From contig NZ_CP109017.1 of NCBI RefSeq assembly GCF_036226765.1, positions 7,441,001 through 7,505,000 of the forward strand: DNA of 64,000 bases, given 5' to 3'. Numbering within the stretch: position 1 is the first letter of the stretch; each line of letters begins with the position of its first letter. This document shows, piece by piece, positions 41,840 through 50,932 of this stretch. The position numbers and the translations under genes were made by a program. Under the pieces are notes generated by a model. That model was not told where the DNA came from, made no database searches, and was given only the letters and a program-made list of their open reading frames with translations. This stretch comes from Streptomyces sp. NBC_00670. Lineage in GTDB: Bacteria; Actinomycetota; Actinomycetes; Streptomycetales; Streptomycetaceae.

Positions 41840-42859
41840 TCAGCCGTCGCGGGCCGCCAGCCGTTCCCGCTGGGGGACCACGGTGTACTTGGGGTCCTCG
41901 GCCGAGTGGACCCCGGCGTGGAACACCGCGAACCGCAGTGCCGCCGAGCCGGCCAGCAGTGCCGCGCCGGCCACCGCGGCCGGCGTCCGCCCGCGCCACC
42001 GGCCCGCACAGGCCGCCAGCACGGCGCCGCCGCCCGTGAGCAGTTCGGCGGCGCGCAGCAGCCGGTGCGGCTTGCCGTGTTCGTAGGGCTCGGCCGTCAG
42101 CCCCATCCGGTGTTTCATCAGCTGAAAGGTGCCCAGCTCCAGCGCGGCCCCGCCGACCGCCATGCGGCGCGCGGGGCCCGCCTGCGCGGACGGCGTGCAG
42201 GCGAGCGCCAGCCCGGCCGCCGCCGTCGCGGCGGAGCCGGCGAAGACGAACGGCAGCTCGCGGTAGCCGTCGTGCCAGGAGGGCACCGCCGTGTCGGAGA
42301 GCAGCACGGCGGTGTAGGTGGCGACCGCCGGGCCCAGTACGGCGGCGGCCCCCGTGGCGGCCGTGCCGACGAGGCGGTGGCGGCCCGCGACGTCGGCGGC
42401 CGCGGCGGCCATGGTCAGTGGCGCGTACCCGGCCAGCAGCCATGACCCCATGTTCATCGGCGAGGTGGGCTTGAAGACGCGGAGCATGTTGAGGAACCGC
42501 GCGGGCCGCCCCAGGTCGTGCACCAGCGCGGCCAGCGACAGGGTGATGGCGCCCGCCGCGCCCAGCTTCGCCACCCGCCCGAGGCCCGGCCGCCCGGTGG
42601 TGTGCGCGCCCGCCGCGAGGAGCGAGGAGGCGCCGGCCAGACCGCCGAGGTAGAGATAGCCGGCGATGTCGAGGGGCTCCCAGGTCGGCTTGTTCAGGAC
42701 CGGTTTGCCGTAGTACGACGAGAACCGGGCGTCGGGGACCATCGGCTGCTCGCCCCGGCCGCGGCGCCGCCGGTGACGCCCCGCCCGGGCACCCGTCGGC
42801 GCGTCGCGCCCCGGACGCGCCCCCTGTACACCCTCGCGGGTGACGTCCGACCCGCTCAT
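41840..42859 (-). CDS. NrfD/PsrC-type membrane subunit of formate dehydrogenase
   Basis: 339 residues, start overlapping the FdhB stop (ATGA). After a 60-residue soluble, Arg-rich start come eight or so transmembrane helices (IAGYLYLGGLAGASSLLAAG, LSLAALVHDLGRP, LLAGYAPLTMAAAA, ATYTAVLLSDTAVPSW, LPFVFAGSAATAAAGLALA). The LHDLGRPxRFxNMLRVFKPTSPMN signature is the quinol-binding entrance of NrfD/PsrC-like subunits. It links the dehydrogenase to the menaquinone pool. Confidence 0.88.
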   Translation of the reverse strand: MSGSDVTREGVQGARPGRDAPTGARAGRHRRRRGRGEQPMVPDARFSSYYGKPVLNKPTWEPLDIAGYLYLGGLAGASSLLAAGAHTTGRPGLGRVAKLGAAGAITLSLAALVHDLGRPARFLNMLRVFKPTSPMNMGSWLLAGYAPLTMAAAAADVAGRHRLVGTAATGAAAVLGPAVATYTAVLLSDTAVPSWHDGYRELPFVFAGSAATAAAGLALACTPSAQAGPARRMAVGGAALELGTFQLMKHRMGLTAEPYEHGKPHRLLRAAELLTGGGAVLAACAGRWRGRTPAAVAGAALLAGSAALRFAVFHAGVHSAEDPKYTVVPQRERLAARDG

Positions 42860-43908
42860 CGCGGCCTCCTGACGAAACCGGCGACGCCCAGCGCGGCGAG
42901 CGAGACGGCCGCGATCCCCGCGTGCTTCCACATCGCGGGCAGGTCCCGGGTGGTGACCACCGGGTCCGGCGGCAGGCCGTAGACCTCGGGTTCGTCGAGC
43001 AGCAGGAAGAACGCGCCGTCGCCGCCGACGCCGTCCTCGGGACTCTCGCCGTACAGCCGGGCGTCGGTGACACCGGCCGCGTGCAGCCGCGCCACCCGGG
43101 CCGCCGCCCGCTCGCGCAGTTCGTCCAGCGGGCCGAACTGGATGGAGTCGGTGGGGCAGGACTTGGCGCAGGCCGGTTCCATCCCGACGCCGAGCCGGTC
43201 GTAGCACAGCGTGCACTTCCAGACCCGGCCGTCCTCCTTGCGCTGGTCGATGACGCCGTACGGGCAGGCGGGCACGCAGTACCCGCAGCCGTTGCACACG
43301 TCCTCCTGCACCACGACCGTGCCGAACTCCGTGCGGAACAGGGCCCCCGTGGGGCACACGTCCAGACAGGCGGCGTGCGTGCAGTGCTTGCACACGTCGG
43401 AGGCCATCAGCCAGCGCAGCTCGGTCCGCCCGTCGGGCGAGAGCGGCGAGATCTCCCCGGCCGGCGCCCCGGCGGGGGCCGCCTGCGGCGCGGGAGCGGT
43501 GGCGCCGGGGCCGGGGGAGGAGGGGGAGTCGCCAAGGCTCCGGGCGGCCTCGAACACGTCGAAACCGCTGTGGTCGACGCCGGGTTCCTGGCCGCCCAGC
43601 GGCTTGCGCTGCTCGATGAAGGCCACATGCCGCCAGGTGTCCGCGCCCAGCCCCTGGGTGTTGTCGTAGGACATGCCGGTCAGCTCCAGGCCGTCCTCCG
43701 GAACCGAGTTCCACTCCTTGCACGCCACCTCGCACGCCTTGCAGCCGATGCAGACGGAGGTGTCGGTGAAGAAGCCCATGCGCGGTGGTGCGTCGGGGTA
43801 GCCGGCCGCCCGCGCCACGTTGGGCTGCGGCCCGGACAGCAGGTTGCCGGACGGGGGCGGCGGATCGCCGCCCGCCGTGTGCACCGCGGTCGTGTCGCCC
43901 TCGGCCAT
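42856..43908 (-). CDS. fdhB: Formate dehydrogenase iron-sulfur subunit
   Basis: 350 residues with four ferredoxin-type cysteine motifs: CIGCKACEVAC, CKHCTHAACLDVC, CNGCGYCVPAC and CTLCYDRLGVGMEPACAKSC, so four 4Fe-4S clusters as in FDH-N beta. A C-terminal hydrophobic helix (AGIAAVSLAALGVAGFV) anchors it in the membrane. The first two cysteine groups are separated by a Pro/Ala/Gly-rich insertion. ATG preceded by GGAGGTCGGAGC. Relay from FdhA to the NrfD-type subunit. Confidence 0.9.
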   Translation of the reverse strand: MAEGDTTAVHTAGGDPPPPSGNLLSGPQPNVARAAGYPDAPPRMGFFTDTSVCIGCKACEVACKEWNSVPEDGLELTGMSYDNTQGLGADTWRHVAFIEQRKPLGGQEPGVDHSGFDVFEAARSLGDSPSSPGPGATAPAPQAAPAGAPAGEISPLSPDGRTELRWLMASDVCKHCTHAACLDVCPTGALFRTEFGTVVVQEDVCNGCGYCVPACPYGVIDQRKEDGRVWKCTLCYDRLGVGMEPACAKSCPTDSIQFGPLDELRERAAARVARLHAAGVTDARLYGESPEDGVGGDGAFFLLLDEPEVYGLPPDPVVTTRDLPAMWKHAGIAAVSLAALGVAGFVRRPR

Positions 43909-44037
43909 GCTCCGACCTCCTCGTCCGGTTCTCACCCCCGCCCGCACCGTTGCCTGCGACGAGCGTCGCACGGAAGCCCGGACGGCGCGCGCCCGGCGGG
44001 GAGCCGGACCGGCATCCGGTCGCCGGGGCCGGCGCGG

Positions 44038-45294
44038 TCACATGAAGTTGCGGGTGTGCAGCGCCGACAGGCCGGCGGCCTCGCCGTCGGAGAAGCCCAG
44101 CCGGGACAGCCGGTGCCGACGTCCCTCGTCCATGTCCGCTTGCAGCCGGCGCACCGCCCGCCAGCCGCGGGCGATCGCCTCCGGCGCCCACGACCCGGCG
44201 GCGAGCAGGACGAGCGCGTCGAACACGTCCCGGTTCAGGCCCGCCGTGTCGGCCAGGACGTCGTGCCGGCGCTCCACGGCGGCCCGCAGCCGGCCGCGCA
44301 GCCGTGGCTGCGCGCCCGCGTGGTGCTCGAGGTGGCCGAGGCCGAAGGCGACGTGCCGGGCCTCGTCCTGGCGCACCAGATGGCAGATCCGGCGCGTCAC
44401 CGGGTCCGGCGCGTGCCGCTCCAGGAACGTCAGCAGATTGAGGAAGCTGCCCTCGCCGAGCACCGACAGCAGGAACGACGCGATCGAGAAGTCCGGTTCG
44501 GTGAGCAGCGTCGCCAGGGACGCCCGGCCGCCCGCCGAGGAGGTGCCCATCGCGCCGCCCCGCAGCAGCGCCCGCCGGGTGAAGACCTCCACGTGCCGGG
44601 CCTCGTCGGCGGCCTGGACGGCGAGCAGTTGGAGCACCTCGCGGAAGTGGGGGTGCACCTGGACCAGCAGCCGGGCGGGCACCACCAGGGCCGCCTGTTC
44701 GTTCTCCACCAGGTACGTCATGACCTGGACGACCGCTGCCTCCACCTCGTCCGGAAGGGTGAACGGGGTGTCCCATGCGATGGCGGTCAGCGGGTCCCAC
44801 TGGGCGGCGGCGGCCTGGCGGTACAGCCGGGGCGCGAGAGCACTCCAGGCCGTGTCCCGGCCGGTGACCGGGAACGGCACCTCGGGACCGCCGGCCTCCA
44901 CCAGCGCGCCGCGCGCCGCCAGTCCCCAGTGCAGCGGCGCCCGGTCGGCCACCCGACCGGACCGGGGGTCCCCGGCCCGTTCGGCGCCCTGCCCGCGGGC
45001 CGGGCCCGCCGCACCGCGCGCCACGTGCGCCCGCACCGGAGTGCCGTCGGACGCCGTGGGCCACACGGTGTGTCCCTCGCGGCGGCACCAGGCGGCGAGG
45101 TGGGTGAACAGCGCCGGATCGGTGCCGGTGACGGCCACCCGTTCGCCGGGCGCCACCTGGTGCAGCGCCCGGTGCAGCAGCAGATGGGCGCCCTCGTCGA
45201 AACCGAGCCCGGCCAGGTCGAGCAGCGGGACGCCGGACGGCGACCCGGGCGCGGCATCCGACGGGACGGGAGGCCGGGAGACGTCCTGCGTCAC
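44038..45294 (-). CDS. TusA/SirA-like domain fused to ferritin-like diiron protein
   Basis: 418 residues from GTG 45294 (GTGA overlap with the upstream gene's stop). Residues 22-80 (LLDLAGLGFDEGAHLLLHRA, then VAVTGTDPALFTHLAAWCRR, EGHTVW) follow the TusA/SirA/YedF fold pattern, but the usual CPxP at the start of helix 1 is replaced by GFDEG. Residues about 200-415 are a ferritin-like four-helix bundle with two EARH motifs (QAADEARHVEVF; VRQDEARHVAFG) and acidic partners, suitable for a diiron centre. Function unknown; YedF/TusA proteins are often tied to sulfur or selenium chemistry. Last gene of a coupled three-gene operon. Confidence 0.7.
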   Translation of the reverse strand: MTQDVSRPPVPSDAAPGSPSGVPLLDLAGLGFDEGAHLLLHRALHQVAPGERVAVTGTDPALFTHLAAWCRREGHTVWPTASDGTPVRAHVARGAAGPARGQGAERAGDPRSGRVADRAPLHWGLAARGALVEAGGPEVPFPVTGRDTAWSALAPRLYRQAAAAQWDPLTAIAWDTPFTLPDEVEAAVVQVMTYLVENEQAALVVPARLLVQVHPHFREVLQLLAVQAADEARHVEVFTRRALLRGGAMGTSSAGGRASLATLLTEPDFSIASFLLSVLGEGSFLNLLTFLERHAPDPVTRRICHLVRQDEARHVAFGLGHLEHHAGAQPRLRGRLRAAVERRHDVLADTAGLNRDVFDALVLLAAGSWAPEAIARGWRAVRRLQADMDEGRRHRLSRLGFSDGEAAGLSALHTRNFM

Positions 45295-46160
45295 GGCCGG
45301 TACTCGGTGGCCGTCACGCGGCCGTCGGCGTCGTAGAACCCGGCCCCGTCCACCGCCGCCGCGAGGGCGGCGTACCCGCTCTCCCGGCCGGGCAGCCACC
45401 GCGTGAGCCCTTCGAGGTCCAGCAGATGACGCACCTCGGGGTCGGCCGTGGACATCGACAGCAGCAGCGAGGTGAGCAGGCCGCCGAGTCGCGGTTCCAG
45501 GGACGGGCCCGCCGCCAGCACGCAGTGGTCGAAGGGGGCGGTGCGTGCCAGCAGCCGGGTGGCGCCCGGCAGGAGGGTGCCCTCCTGGCCGAACAGCAGA
45601 TGGTTGGCGTCGGTCATGCAGGCCGCCGCGACCTCGCCGGCCATGAGGGCGCGGGCGGCCTCCCGCTCGCCGCCGATGTGGTCGCCGTGCAGGCCGACCC
45701 CGGTGTCGTGGCGCGCGACCTCGAAGTCGGTGTCCGGCTGAAGGCCCTGCTCCCGCAGATGGTGCAGCGGCAGCAGGGTCGCCTGCGGGGAGTCGACCGC
45801 GCCGACGGCGACCGTGCGCCCCTTCAGGTCGGTGACGCCGGCCGGTCCGTCCGTCCGGACGACCACGACCGAGGTGAGGTCGCGGTCGGTGTCGCGCATG
45901 ACGAGCGGCCGGATCTCCACCCCCGCCGCCCGCGCCAGTCGGCCGCTGCGCAGCCAGGCCAGCGGCGAGTGCCAGGCGACGTCGATCCGGCCGCGCACGA
46001 GGTCCTCGGCCTGCCGCTCGTAGTGGGCGTAGAGCACGAAGTCGAACGGCAGCCCGTGGCGCAGCAGCCAGGAGCGGAACCCGCTCCAGATGGTGACGAC
46101 CTTCGGGTCGTAGGCGACGGCGCCCAGAAGCACCGCGCCCCCGGTCTCCTCCCGCTTCAC
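45291..46160 (-). CDS. PhnD/SsuA-like ligand-binding protein without signal peptide
   Basis: 289 residues from GTG 46160, overlapping the acyl-CoA dehydrogenase stop (GTGA). The fold pattern is that of PhnD-type phosphonate/phosphite binding proteins (VLYAHYERQAEDLVRGRIDV, AWHSPLAWLRS, VVVVRTDGPAGVTDLKGRTV, VGAVDSPQATLLPLHHLREQ). Unlike transport-linked relatives it has no signal peptide or lipobox and no permease genes nearby, so it probably works as a soluble cytoplasmic sensor or enzyme. Coupled to a TusA-ferritin fusion and an acyl-CoA dehydrogenase. Confidence 0.75.
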   Translation of the reverse strand: MKREETGGAVLLGAVAYDPKVVTIWSGFRSWLLRHGLPFDFVLYAHYERQAEDLVRGRIDVAWHSPLAWLRSGRLARAAGVEIRPLVMRDTDRDLTSVVVVRTDGPAGVTDLKGRTVAVGAVDSPQATLLPLHHLREQGLQPDTDFEVARHDTGVGLHGDHIGGEREAARALMAGEVAAACMTDANHLLFGQEGTLLPGATRLLARTAPFDHCVLAAGPSLEPRLGGLLTSLLLSMSTADPEVRHLLDLEGLTRWLPGRESGYAALAAAVDGAGFYDADGRVTATEYRP

Positions 46161-47317
46161 CGGCCCTCCTCGAACAGCGGCAGGCCCAGTCCGGCCCGGC
46201 CGCAGAAGTCGTACAGGGCCTCGGTGGTCGGTGCCATCACCCGGGCCGCCAGCGCGTCCCGGAACCGCCGCTCCACGCCCAGCTCCCGGCGGAACGCCGA
46301 CCCGCCGCACAGCCGCATGACACCGTCCCCGACCTCGGCGGCACTCTCGCCCGCCAGCGCCTTGACCTGCAACACCCGCAACTGCGCATCCGCGCGGCCG
46401 GTGGCCAGGGCGGTGAGGGTGTCGTCCAGGAACGCCCGTACGGCGTCGGCCCGCAGCCGCAGCCGCGCGTACTGCTGCCGGGGCAGCGGCTGCTCGGCCA
46501 GGCTCTGGTCCAGGTGCTCGAGCCGGGCGCCGCGCAGCTGCGCCGAGGCCAGGTCCAGCAGAGCCTCGGTCACGCCGAGGGAGAAGGCCGCGCCGAGGAC
46601 GAGGAAGCGGGGGAGCACCAGGGACAGGGCCGCGTCCAAACCCGAGCCGTCGGCGCCGAGCAGCGCGGTCCGCGGCACCGAGACGCCCTTGGCGGTGACG
46701 GGGCTGGAGGCGTTGCCGCGCAGCCCGAAGCCGTCGTAGTCCCCCCGCACCTCCAGGCCGGCGCTGTCCGCCGGAACCAGCCACAGCGACATGGCGCCGT
46801 CGGCCGCCAGCGGTTTGCTCGACCACACATAGCTGTCGGCCTCTCCGGCCGAGGTGATCCACGACTTCTCCGCGTCCAGCCGCACCGTCTCCCCGTCCTC
46901 GGGGGACGCGGTTCCGCGGGACGCCCAGAAGTGGCTGCGCGAGCCCTTCTCGGAGAAGGCCAGCGTGCTCAGGTGCCGACCCCGCGCGATGTCCCGCCGT
47001 ACCGCCTGCGGCCCGTGACCGTCCACGACGGCGACGGCCGCGTAGTGCATCAGCAGCACCATCGCGGTGGAGCCGCAAGCCCCGGCCAGCCGCTCCACCA
47101 CGCCGGCGGCCTCCCGCAGATCCGCGCCGGCGCCGCCGTGCTCCGGGGAGCTGAGCAGCCCCAGCAGCCCGGCGCCGGCCAGGGCGTCGACTCCCTCGCG
47201 GGGGAACCGGCCGGTGCGGTCCACCTCGTCGGCGAGCGGCCGCACGGTCTCGCGCAGCACCGTCTCGAACATCGCGTTCAGCGCGGACGGCGGCGGGGCC
47301 TCGGTGGATGTGGGCAT
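46157..47317 (-). CDS. Acyl-CoA dehydrogenase-family flavoprotein
   Basis: 386 residues starting at the ATG complementary to 47315-47317 with GGAG upstream. Acyl-CoA dehydrogenase layout: N-terminal helices (LADEVDRTGRFPREGVDALA), central beta domain (LSTLAFSEKGSRSHFWASRG; RLDAEKSWITSAGEADSYVW) and C-terminal helical bundle with VMRLCGGSAFRRELGVERRF, as in the FAD-binding LGGxG region. The usual Glu base cannot be placed with certainty. First of three overlapping genes; the context suggests oxidation of a sulfur-, selenium- or phosphonate-containing molecule rather than fatty acid breakdown (inference). Confidence 0.8.
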   Translation of the reverse strand: MPTSTEAPPPSALNAMFETVLRETVRPLADEVDRTGRFPREGVDALAGAGLLGLLSSPEHGGAGADLREAAGVVERLAGACGSTAMVLLMHYAAVAVVDGHGPQAVRRDIARGRHLSTLAFSEKGSRSHFWASRGTASPEDGETVRLDAEKSWITSAGEADSYVWSSKPLAADGAMSLWLVPADSAGLEVRGDYDGFGLRGNASSPVTAKGVSVPRTALLGADGSGLDAALSLVLPRFLVLGAAFSLGVTEALLDLASAQLRGARLEHLDQSLAEQPLPRQQYARLRLRADAVRAFLDDTLTALATGRADAQLRVLQVKALAGESAAEVGDGVMRLCGGSAFRRELGVERRFRDALAARVMAPTTEALYDFCGRAGLGLPLFEEGR

Positions 47318-47519
47318 GCGAACTCCTTCACCGCGGTGGGGGAAATGTCCGGTTGGACGGGTGACGGCCCAGCCAAGCAGCCGCGCCGCCGTGTCCCCGG
47401 GAGCGCGCGCCGCCCACGCGAAAGAATGATGATCGCTTCCGTCACGGACCAGTTCGGTCCCGCGTCCGCCGCGTCGCCGCGACCGGCTCGGCCCCGCGTC
47501 CCGTCCGCCGGGGAACGGT

Positions 47520-48923
47520 TCAGCCCCGCGCCAGCAGCGACCGTACGGCCGTGTGCAGTTCGGCGGGCGTGGTGCCGCCGACCGTCCGTACGATGCCGTC
47601 CGCGTCGACGAGGACATTGGTCGGTACGCCGCGGATGCCGAGGCGGTCGGCGTACTCGCCCGTGCCGTCCAGGAGCACGGTCGCGCCGATGTCCCAGATC
47701 GCGGCGAAGTTCGCGGCCTCCTCGCGCGGATCGGTGTTCTCCCACACGTTGATCATGATCACTTCCAGCCCGGACCGGGCCGTACGGCGGCGCAGTCCCT
47801 CGAGGACCGGCGCCTCCGCGTTGCACGGGCCTCACCAGCTCGCGAAGAAGTTGATCACGTACTTCTTCTCGGCCCACTCCCGGGAGGTACGGAGCCGGCC
47901 GCCGCGCAGGTCCGGCAGCGCGAAGCCGGGCAGCGGCCTGCCCACCAAGGGGTGCACGAGCGGCCGTACCGGGCCGGGGAGCGCGGGCCGGTGGACGAAG
48001 GTCAGTGTCCCGCTGCCCGCGTTGGTCACCAGGAGGGTGTCGGTGACGGGGTCCAGCGCGCAGTCGCCGGGGGCGTTGCCCACCGTGATGCGGTGCGTCT
48101 CCCGGCCGGCCGCGGTGTCCAGGACGCTGACGGTGCCGGCCCCCCGGTTGCAGACGTAGAGCCGGCCGCCGGCGGGGTCCGCGCACATGCCGACCGGGGC
48201 CCGCTCCACCGGTATCTCGTCGCGCACGGTGCCGCCGTCGAGGTCGAGGGGGACCCTGCTGATCGTGCCGTGCAGGGAACTGGCCACGTACAGCTGCCCG
48301 GCGGCCGGGTCGGCCACGACCTTGCAGGGGCCCTCGCGCACCGCGACGGTCCTCAGCGGGCGCAGGGTGACGGTGTCGAAGACGGTCACCGAGCCCGCCA
48401 TGAAGTTGGCGCAGTACCCGCGCCCGCGCCCCGCGTCGACGGCGATGCTGCCCGCGCCCAGCTCGGCGGGTACCGTTCCCACCACCTCCAGACGGTCCGC
48501 GTCGATCGCGGTCACCGTGCCGTCGGCGGTGTTGCCCGCGTACACCCGGCGCGCGGCCGGATCATGGCCCAGTCCGGCGGGATAGCTGCCGACGGCGATC
48601 CGGGCGAGGCGGGCCCCGGTGCCGGCGTCGAGCACGGTCACCGTGTCGGAGCGGGCGTCCGCCGAGAACAGCCGCCGGGTCGGCAGGTCCAGGACGACCG
48701 GGATCGGCTCCCGGCCGACCGGGGCCCGCCATACCGGGGCGGCCCGGTCGAGGTCGAGTGCCACGACCGCGTTGCCGCGCGAGCAGGCCACGAAGGCGCG
48801 CCGCCGCTCGGGGTCGACGACGACCGCCTCCGGTCCCTTGCCGACGGGGCAGTGGCCGCGCACGCGGTGCGAGAGATCGACCGAGCAGGCGGGGCCCCGC
48901 GCCGTCATGTCGCGCTGGTCCAT
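47520..48923 (-). CDS. Beta-propeller/TlpA-like thioredoxin fusion, probable selenoprotein (UGPC motif)
   Basis: 467 residues if the in-frame TGA at 47832-47834 is read as Sec364. Residues about 20-325 consist of YVTN-type propeller repeats (VGKGPEAVVVDPERRRAFVA, VGSYPAGLGHDPAARRVYAG, VGNAPGDCALDP). Residues 330-467 form a TlpA-like thioredoxin domain: FALPDLRGGRLRTSREW, then NFFASW-U-GPC-NAEAP, IMINVWENTDPREEA, IRGVPTNVLVDADGIV. Cys to Sec replacement in the WCGPC motif keeps the frame and the fold on both sides, so this is not a broken gene. No signal peptide, so it should be cytosolic. Full selABCD genes are 10 kb away. Confidence 0.8.
47789..47814 (-). promoter_or_regulatory. Candidate bSECIS hairpin of the TlpA-like selenoprotein
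   Basis: Beginning 18 bases after the UGA, GGCG(C)CGGUCC-UCGA-GG(G)ACUGCGCC can fold into a long stem with single bulges and a UCGA loop about 29-32 bases downstream of the UGA, inside the usual range. Less regular than the fdhA hairpin. Confidence 0.4.
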
Positions 48924-48944
48924 GCATGGGGGGTGAACCGATGG

Positions 48945-48964
48945 CCGACCGCCTAAACGGTCGG
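48945..48964. terminator. Hairpin between the selenoprotein and permease genes
   Basis: CCGACCG (48945-48951), loop CCTAAA, CGGTCGG (48958-48964): a perfect 7-bp stem downstream of the permease gene (minus strand). Confidence 0.5.
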
Positions 48965-49032
48965 TGCCGATGCGCCCCGTCTGTGCCTGTGCCTCCGCCG
49001 GGAAGCGCCGCCGGTGCCGGCGGCCGTGGGCG

Positions 49033-49929
49033 CTACTGGCCGGCCTTGGCGCCGGGCAGGCCGCCCGGGTACTCGATGGGCCGGGTCTGCTTGTGCCCGG
49101 GCAGGTTGCCGCGCAGACTCCACCGGCCCAGCGGCAGGATGACCCGGCCGCCGTAGGACTGCTCCAGCATCATCGCGCCCGCCGTGTACCAGGCGGCGGC
49201 CGAGGAGGCGACCAGTACCCAGCCCGCCGCCAGCACCAGGCTGTGCGTGGTGCCGAGGAGCCCGGCCGCGAGCAGCGCCGACCCGGCGGCGAGCAGGATC
49301 AGCACGAGGAACATCCCGAAGTTCTGCCCCAGCGAGGCGAGCGCCCCGAACAGCGTGGTCACGGCGAGCACGATCCACCAGAAGCCGAAGGCCTGGCTGA
49401 GCGGGGCGCTCAGGGGCAGCAGGCCGTTGGCGACCATGAGCTGCATCATCCCCCAGGCGAGCCAGAAGGCCCCCCAGGTGCCGTGCATGGCGGTGGCCAC
49501 GCCGTCGCGCGCCCGGTAGGCCCACATGCCGGCCGCCAGCTGGGCGAGACCGCCGAAGAAGATGACCAGGGGCGCGAGGAGGACCGGGGACACGAGGGTG
49601 TCCCCCCACCACTCGGCCAGGTTGGACGCCACCATGAACGTCGAGGAGGCGAAGCCGAACAGGCCAAGGATCGACGGCGCGGCGATCGGCGTGAGCACCA
49701 TACGGCTGCGGCCGAGCCAGGCCTCGTAGCCCTCCGGTCCGTCCTCCGGTTCCGGTCCGCCGGATCCCGGTCCGTTCGATCCCGGTGCGTTCGACGTGGG
49801 GCCGTACGACGTGGGCGGCCCGGACGGTGGCCGGGAGGCCGGGTCCCGCCCGGGTATGGCCGACGATCCGGACGGCGGCTGCTGCCCGGGGCGACCGGAC
49901 GGCGGCTGCTGTCCTGGGTGATCCGTCAT
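49033..49929 (-). CDS. GPR1/FUN34/YaaH-family acetate-type transporter
   Basis: 298 residues. A 65-residue Pro/Gly/Ser-rich cytoplasmic start, then six transmembrane helices in the SatP layout: IAAPSILGLFGFASSTFMVA (NPAPLGL-like motif IAAPSILGL), LLAPLVIFFGGLAQLAAGMW, GTWGAFWLAWGMMQLMVANG, FGFWWIVLAVTTLFGALASL, FGMFLVLILLAAGSALLAAG, LVLAAGWVLVASSAAAWYTA. This family moves acetate/succinate or similar small acids. The neighbouring formate dehydrogenase makes formate uptake a possible alternative. Confidence 0.85.
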   Translation of the reverse strand: MTDHPGQQPPSGRPGQQPPSGSSAIPGRDPASRPPSGPPTSYGPTSNAPGSNGPGSGGPEPEDGPEGYEAWLGRSRMVLTPIAAPSILGLFGFASSTFMVASNLAEWWGDTLVSPVLLAPLVIFFGGLAQLAAGMWAYRARDGVATAMHGTWGAFWLAWGMMQLMVANGLLPLSAPLSQAFGFWWIVLAVTTLFGALASLGQNFGMFLVLILLAAGSALLAAGLLGTTHSLVLAAGWVLVASSAAAWYTAGAMMLEQSYGGRVILPLGRWSLRGNLPGHKQTRPIEYPGGLPGAKAGQ

Positions 49930-50337
49930 GACAGTGACTCCTTCGTTGGGCCGGGCCCGGTCGGTGCGCCGACGACGGCCGCCGACGGCCCGGCCGCCCC
50001 GCGTACGGGGAGCACGAGGGGCCGGACACCGCACGGCCCGGTACCCCCTCAGAGAACACCGCGCGTACGACACGTGCACGCCGGTGCACCCACGGTGATC
50101 GGGAGGCGTTGCCGTCCTGCCGGGCGTGCACCCCTTCGCGGAGCCGGCTGGGCCCCCGCGAGTGGGGCCCGCGGTACGCCCTCGTCGGTCTCCTGGGCCG
50201 GATGGCTCATCGGCGGGGACGACGGCGAGCAGGGAGAGGAGAGAAGCGGACCGGGGTGATTCACCCGTTGGTGTGTAGGACCGCGGGGGAGTTCCCGGGA
50301 CACTGGCGGTGGTGCGTGAGGGCTCCCGGGCAGCGAG
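49930..50337. other. Gene-free interval of about 400 bases
   Basis: No frame with coding support is seen. It must carry the promoter of the permease gene (minus) and of the ATPase-fold gene (plus), but no convincing promoter pair or operator palindrome stands out. Confidence 0.5.
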
Positions 50338-50814
50338 GTGGAGCGTAGGGAACCGACTGGGCGGGGCGAGGGCCGGCATCCTCTCCGGGGGCCCTCGCGG
50401 ACGGCCTCCGCGGTCTTCGCCGGCGGCGGGGGGTTCGCCGAGGCGGGTGCCCTGGCCGGGGATCTGTTGACGTCGTTGCGGACCGTGCGTGGTGTTCCGG
50501 TGCCGGAACGCGTGGGAGAGCTCGTCCGGTCGCCGGCGGCCGAGCTGGTCACCGGCGCCCACGCCCGCGCTCCGGGGCCGTGTCTGCTGACGGTGGAGAT
50601 CCGTGCGGAGGCGGTCCGGGTCACCGTGTGGGACAGCAGTCGCACGGTGCCGGGCTCGGAACCGCGTCGGATGGGCCGGCACACGCTGGAACTCGTGCCG
50701 GCCGCGTGCCGCAGCTTCGAGGTGTGCCGGGAGCCGATGGGCAGGCGGATCACCGTGACCGTCGCGCCGGCCGAGAATCCGGACGGGGACGCGGTCGGCC
50801 GCGCGTCGAGATGA
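50338..50814 (+). CDS. Degenerate HATPase_c (RsbW-like) protein
   Basis: 158 residues from GTG 50338 (start uncertain). The C-terminal 100 residues have the anti-sigma/ATPase fold pattern common in streptomycetes: VGELVRSPAAELVTGAHARA (N-box helix), LLTVEIRAEAVRVTVWDSS (strands with D-box-like WDSS), RRMGRHTLELVPAACRSFEV. The N-box Asn-Ala is replaced by Gly-Ala, and the DxGxG loop is absent, so nucleotide binding is doubtful. Probably a regulatory relic or a non-ATP-binding partner-switch protein. Confidence 0.6.
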   Translation: MERREPTGRGEGRHPLRGPSRTASAVFAGGGGFAEAGALAGDLLTSLRTVRGVPVPERVGELVRSPAAELVTGAHARAPGPCLLTVEIRAEAVRVTVWDSSRTVPGSEPRRMGRHTLELVPAACRSFEVCREPMGRRITVTVAPAENPDGDAVGRASR

Positions 50815-50932
50815 GCCGACGGGTCCCGTGCGCGCGCCACGCCGCGGTGGCCGACGGCGGTGCGCACCGGCCGCGGTGGACCCGTAGGGAGGGCGGCTCG
50901 GCCTCCGCGGTGAACCGGTACGGCTGGGCGGC

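Noticed and set aside
41840..45088. 1082-codon frame that includes the NrfD-type gene
   Set aside because: Only residues from the ATG at 42859 onward are real; the upstream part is an out-of-frame reading of fdhB and the ferritin-like gene.
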